Assembly: GCA_964562405.1 (NCBI GenBank)
Contig: CAZLTC010000006.1
Span: 1 to 64,000, forward strand
Length of the DNA: 64,000 nt
Source of the DNA: WJLY01 sp964562405
Lineage (GTDB): Bacteria; Joyebacterota; Joyebacteria; Joyebacterales; Joyebacteraceae
Direction of reading: 5' to 3'
Shown here piece after piece: positions 60,910 through 64,000 of this stretch; the stretch's first letter is position 1; every line of letters begins with the position of its first letter. Both the position numbers and the translations under genes were made by a program. The notes below the pieces were generated by a model, which worked only from the letters and a program-made list of their open reading frames with translations, made no database searches and had not been told where the DNA came from.

Positions 60910-63111
60910 ATGAGAACTCGTGTGGTCCTCACCGCGGCCCTGCTCCTGCTGTCCGCGGCAACTGCACACGCGCACTGGGACCAGAGCATGCCCGCCAAGT
61001 GGGTACAGCTTCCCGACCTCGCGCCCACTGGCATGGACGTGAACTGCACGGAGGCATACCCGTCTTACATCCTGGCGGACGACTTCCTCTGCACGGAGAC
61101 AGGGCTCATAACCGACATACACATCTGGGGTTCGTGGTATCACGACGTGTATCCGGACGGCAACCCCGGTTGGGTCTCGTTCACCCTGAGCATTCACTCC
61201 GACATCCCGGCGTCGGAGAGCCCGACCGGCTATAGCATGCCGGGCAATGTGCTCTGGATACAGCAGTTCCAGGCAGGCAGCTTCACGTATCAGCTGTGGC
61301 AGGGAGACCTCCAGGAGGGCTGGTTCGAGCCACCGGATTCCTACGACCCGATGGGCGATACCGCCTGCTGGCAGTACAACTTCCACATTGACGACCCGGA
61401 GATGGCCTTCGAGCAGCTCGGAACGGAGGAGAACCCGAAGGTCTACTGGCTTGATGTCCAGGCTAACGTGCCTGATCCGCAGTGCTGGTTCGGTTGGAAG
61501 ACCTCGCCCGACCACTGGAACGACGACGCGGTGTACGGTCAGGGATTCGAGCCCTACTACGGACCGTGGTACGAGCTCAGGTATCCACCGCTCCATCCGA
61601 ACTACCCGGAGTCGGTCGACCTCGCGTTCGTGATCGCAGGCGAGGAAGAGGAGGAGACAGAGGACTACGGTGACGCTCCCGACCCGACCTATCCGACACT
61701 GGCCGCCAATTCCGGCGCGTCCCACACGATCGTTCCCGGCTTCCAGCTTGGTCAACTCATCGACGCCGAGCCGGACGGACAGCCGGACCCGAACGCGCAG
61801 GGCGACGACATGAGCAATCTCCCTGACGAGGACGGCGTCATCTGGACGTCGCCTCTCATCGCGGGCTCGATCGCTTCGGTGCAGGTCGACATGACCATGT
61901 CGGGCGGCGGCATGCTGGATGCCTGGATAGACTTCGGGGGCGATGGGAGCTGGGCCGAGTCTGTCGACCGCATCTTCACGTCGATGCCTCTGGCCGGCGG
62001 CGTCATGAACAATCTCAACTTCACGGTTCCGGTCACCGCAATCCCCGGTCCGACGTTCGCGCGATTCCGGCTGAGCCAGAACGGCGTGACCTCCTACACC
62101 GGATCGGCGCCGGACGGGGAGGTAGAGGATTACCCCATAGTCATAGAGGGTGAGGAGTGGAAGTGGTTCCAGGCCCCCGACCTCGATAACACCGGCATCG
62201 ACATCAACGGCACCGAGCCGCTCATCCTTGCTGACGACTACCTCTGCACGGCCCCCGGCCGGCTGACCGAGATGTACGTCTGGGGGTCGTGGAAGGACGA
62301 CTACCTGCCGCTCGGTGTGCCGTCCGCGGTCGACTTCACGGTGAGCATCCACGAGGACATACCGGCCGATACCCTGACGGGCGAGCACAGCAGGCCTGGC
62401 GACGTTCTCTGGTTCAGGGACTTCACCGCGGGTGAGTTCACGGTCGACCTGTGGCAGGACGAGTTGAGCGAGGGCTGGATGACACCGCCCGACGACTACT
62501 ACTTCCCAGGCGACAGCATTTGCTGGCTCTACACGTTCTTCGTGCCGCCGGCGGAGGCGTTCCATCAGGTCGGCACGCCGGACTCCGGTGTCGTCTACTG
62601 GCTCGACATTCAGGCCAGGCCCCACGTCCAGGAGGCGGTCTGGGGATGGAAGACGTCCCTCGACCACTGGAACGACGACTCCGTGTGGGGCGTCGGAGCG
62701 GAACCGTACTTCGGCCCGTGGAGTGAGCTGCGCTACCCACCCCAGCACGCGCTCGCGGACCAGTCGATCGATCTGGCATTCGGCCTGCGCATGACCTACG
62801 GCACGGGCGTGCCCGACGAGATGCGGACGGAGGACTACCGTCTGAGGCAGAACGCGCCCAACCCGTTCAACCCTGAGACGACCATCCGCTACGACGTCCC
62901 GGCGGGCGGAGGGCATGTCACGATCGAGATCTACGACGTGGCCGGCCGGCTCGTCCGGACGCTGGTCGACGAGCCCAAGGCCGAGGGAGAGAAGAGCGTG
63001 GAGTGGGACGGCCGCGACGGCTCCGGCAACCAGATGGCCACCGGCGTCTACTTCTACCGAATGGCGGCGCCGGGAGTCGAGGCGAGCCGCAAGATGCTGC
63101 TTCTGAAATAG
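60910..63111 (+). CDS. Secreted protein with duplicated DUF7901-type domain flanking a GEVED domain, and C-terminal sorting domain
   Basis: A 733-residue exported protein without recognisable catalytic motif. Signal peptide about 1-21 (ALLLLSAATAHA). Residues about 30-235 and 420-640 are two copies of the same beta-rich domain: both contain LADD[FY]LCT, WGSW, SIH.DIPA, GNVLW/GDVLW, GW[KT]...DHWNDD and PWxELRYPPxH; I assign them to the DUF7901-type group. Between them (about 255-415) is a GEVED domain (YGDAPDPTYPTLAANSGASH, DAWIDFGGDGSW, GEVEDYPI). The last 85 residues are the FlgD/Ig-like sorting domain (NAPNPFNPETTI, GVYFYRM, ending KMLLLK). It looks like a surface adhesin or structural protein; that is inference. 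Confidence 0.8.
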   Translation: MRTRVVLTAALLLLSAATAHAHWDQSMPAKWVQLPDLAPTGMDVNCTEAYPSYILADDFLCTETGLITDIHIWGSWYHDVYPDGNPGWVSFTLSIHSDIPASESPTGYSMPGNVLWIQQFQAGSFTYQLWQGDLQEGWFEPPDSYDPMGDTACWQYNFHIDDPEMAFEQLGTEENPKVYWLDVQANVPDPQCWFGWKTSPDHWNDDAVYGQGFEPYYGPWYELRYPPLHPNYPESVDLAFVIAGEEEEETEDYGDAPDPTYPTLAANSGASHTIVPGFQLGQLIDAEPDGQPDPNAQGDDMSNLPDEDGVIWTSPLIAGSIASVQVDMTMSGGGMLDAWIDFGGDGSWAESVDRIFTSMPLAGGVMNNLNFTVPVTAIPGPTFARFRLSQNGVTSYTGSAPDGEVEDYPIVIEGEEWKWFQAPDLDNTGIDINGTEPLILADDYLCTAPGRLTEMYVWGSWKDDYLPLGVPSAVDFTVSIHEDIPADTLTGEHSRPGDVLWFRDFTAGEFTVDLWQDELSEGWMTPPDDYYFPGDSICWLYTFFVPPAEAFHQVGTPDSGVVYWLDIQARPHVQEAVWGWKTSLDHWNDDSVWGVGAEPYFGPWSELRYPPQHALADQSIDLAFGLRMTYGTGVPDEMRTEDYRLRQNAPNPFNPETTIRYDVPAGGGHVTIEIYDVAGRLVRTLVDEPKAEGEKSVEWDGRDGSGNQMATGVYFYRMAAPGVEASRKMLLLK

Positions 63112-63148
63112 GCCGTCCCGGCATAACAGGACGGGCAGCAGTTGGGAG

Positions 63149-63178
63149 CGCCCCGTGCTTCGGCACGGGGCGTTTCTC
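63149..63178 (+). terminator. Intrinsic terminator after GEVED protein
   Basis: CGCCCCGTGC, UUCG-type loop (TTCG), GCACGGGGCG (63149-63172), followed by TTTCTC. Confidence 0.85.
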
Positions 63179-63337
63179 ATTGCCTTGAGCACGGGCCGAA
63201 CCGCGAGGCGGAGGGGACGCGCTCCGCACCTGCTCGGAGGGGGATGGGCGACCCGTCTCGTCATCGACGGCGGGCCATGCAAGGAGGGATGCCCTCGCCG
63301 TGAATGAACGATAGTTCAGTCCGAGAATCCGGTGGAC
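63173..63337 (+). other. 165-bp interval between two terminators, no gene recognised
   Basis: Lies after the terminator of the GEVED gene and before another T-rich terminator. It holds a TGAAC/GTTCA hairpin (about 63304-63317) and a 19-codon ORF at 63244-63303 that starts immediately after GGAGGGGG, too close for a good ribosome site. There is no clear promoter. It could be the 3' part of a small RNA or just a tandem terminator region. Confidence 0.3.
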
Positions 63338-63360
63338 AAGGCGCCTGAGGGCGCCTTTTT
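63338..63360 (+). terminator. Intrinsic terminator upstream of mraZ
   Basis: AAGGCGCC, loop TGAG, GGCGCCTTTTT: stem with a five-T tail, ending 4 bp before the mraZ -35. Confidence 0.85.
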
Positions 63361-63363
63361 CGC

Positions 63364-63426
63364 TTGACAGGTGGGACGAGCGGAGGATAGGCTCCCACGT
63401 CGTGGGTCGGAGTGGGAAGAAGTGGG
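63364..63426 (+). promoter_or_regulatory. mraZ promoter and MraZ operator repeats
   Basis: TTGACA (63364-63369) with a weak -10 (TAGGCT, 63388-63393). Downstream lie three direct GTGGG repeats at 63402, 63412 and 63422, exactly 10 bp apart, the layout known for MraZ binding sites (TGGGN repeats with 5-nt spacers). An extra GTGGG is at 63371 and an inverted CCCAC at 63394 forms CCCACGtCGTGGG with the first repeat. Confidence 0.8.
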
Positions 63427-63477
63427 ACAAAATACGACCCCGCCGCACTCTCATTGAGACAGCAGGAGCAGCCCAAG

Positions 63478-63975
63478 ATGCGCCGCTTCCTCGGCACATA
63501 CTACCACACACTGGACACTAAGGGAAGGGTCTCGATCCCCTCGAAGTACCGGAAGGACATGGGGGACACCGTGATCATCACCCGAGGTCACGAGGGATGC
63601 CTCTACGTGTGGCCGGAGGACGAGTGGGAGAAGCAGGCCGAGGAGCTCCTGATGCTGCGCCAGACGGCGAGCGATCCCAGGGACTACATGCGCAACCTGG
63701 CCATGAACGCCGACGAGGCGAGAATCGACAGCCACGGGCGCATCGTTCTCACGCCTGGGCTGCGGGAGCTGGCGGGACTCGACCGTGACGTCGTGATCGG
63801 CGGCGTCATCAACCATCTCGAGCTGTGGAGTCCGGAGAGGCTCGAGGGCTACTGGAAGGGTCGCGAGAACACCTTCGAGCAGACCTCGGAGCGGCTGTAC
63901 CCGACGCACATCAAGGAACCCGGCGAGGACGGCGGAGACCAGGGGAGCGGGCGCCGCAGTGGCGGCAGGGGCTAG
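63478..63975 (+). CDS. mraZ: Transcriptional regulator MraZ
   Basis: A 165-residue DNA-binding protein that regulates the division and cell-wall (dcw) cluster, forming rings of AbrB-like domains. Two MraZ repeats are seen: FLGTYYHTLDTKGRVSIPSKYR (about 4-50) and NADEARIDSHGRIVLTPGLRELAGLDRDVVIGGVINHLELWSPE (about 78-125), each with the DxKGRv/DSHGRI signature. A C-terminal tail of about 30 polar, Gly/Arg-rich residues is longer than usual. ATG 63478 follows AGGAG. Its expected operator, three GTGGG repeats at 10-bp spacing, lies 50-75 bp upstream, so negative autoregulation is likely. The next gene begins 6 nt after the stop. Confidence 0.95.
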   Translation: MRRFLGTYYHTLDTKGRVSIPSKYRKDMGDTVIITRGHEGCLYVWPEDEWEKQAEELLMLRQTASDPRDYMRNLAMNADEARIDSHGRIVLTPGLRELAGLDRDVVIGGVINHLELWSPERLEGYWKGRENTFEQTSERLYPTHIKEPGEDGGDQGSGRRSGGRG

Positions 63976-63981
63976 CGAGCG

Positions 63982-64000
63982 ATGACGATCAGGGCACAGA
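63982..64000 (+). CDS. rsmH: Start of next gene, probably rsmH (mraW), cut by window end
   Basis: ATG 63982 with AGGGG upstream begins MTIRAQ and runs off the window. In nearly all bacteria the gene after mraZ is the 16S rRNA m4C1402 methyltransferase rsmH. Only six codons are visible, so the call rests on gene order alone. Confidence 0.4.

Overview
The window is high-GC bacterial chromosome with dense, mostly housekeeping gene content. I see no phage, transposon, CRISPR or defence genes. Seven secreted proteins end in a FlgD/Ig-like C-terminal sorting domain (NPFNP motif, GVYFxRL, then a terminal K[ML]xLL[KR]). That domain, together with secreted M6, C25 (gingipain-like), C1A and M16 peptidases, a TolC/RND pump and MraZ, points to a Gram-negative (diderm) member of the FCB superphylum outside Bacteroidetes, such as an Eisenbacteria-, Krumholzibacteria- or Latescibacteria-like lineage. 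That assignment is inference from protein style; no rRNA is present.

Layout. 1-3285: end of an oligopeptidase B gene and a divergent rsgA behind a promoter and a small leader ORF. 3445-11272: secreted pullulanase, M6 metalloprotease and an unknown secreted protein. 11378-13470: a BlaI-type repressor with two operator-like palindromes, and an M56 sensor/peptidase fused to a TonB C-terminal domain. 13612-17226: CapK/PaaK-like AMP ligase, arginase-family enzyme and alpha/beta hydrolase. 17242-21437 (minus strand): secreted alpha-amylase and a BNR-repeat protein, separated by an orphan promoter-to-terminator unit that is a candidate small RNA. 21517-34943: a long translation and protein-maturation block (small protein, yajC, def, fmt, DUF116, rsmB, PASTA protein, rpe, then ffh, rpsP, khpA, rimM, trmD, rplS, rnhB, yraN, comM). 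35050-40221: secreted papain-like protease, GT-C-type membrane protein and PAP2 phosphatase. 40336-42954 (minus): secreted M16 peptidase. 43156-52133: suhB-like phosphatase, TolC/MFP/RND efflux system, a second (canonical) rsgA and an alternative GlmU. 52178-54048 (minus): PDZ protein and Yip1 protein. 54477-55327: lipoprotein, tRNA-Leu(CAA) and tRNA-Ala(GGC). 55464-63111: gingipain-family protease with FG-GAP propeller, and a duplicated-domain GEVED protein. 63364-64000: mraZ with its GTGGG repeat operator and the probable start of rsmH, the beginning of a cell-division/wall cluster.

Together the secreted set (pullulanase, amylase, several protease families, BNR protein) suggests a heterotroph that degrades starch or glycogen and protein outside the cell, exporting several enzymes through a shared C-terminal signal. 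No secretion-machine gene is in the window. No wholly new system is proven. The strongest leads are the candidate sRNA unit at 19914-20078, the uniform C-terminal tail with its GATase-like accessory module, the BlaI/M56-TonB circuit, and the possible CTG-initiated genes.
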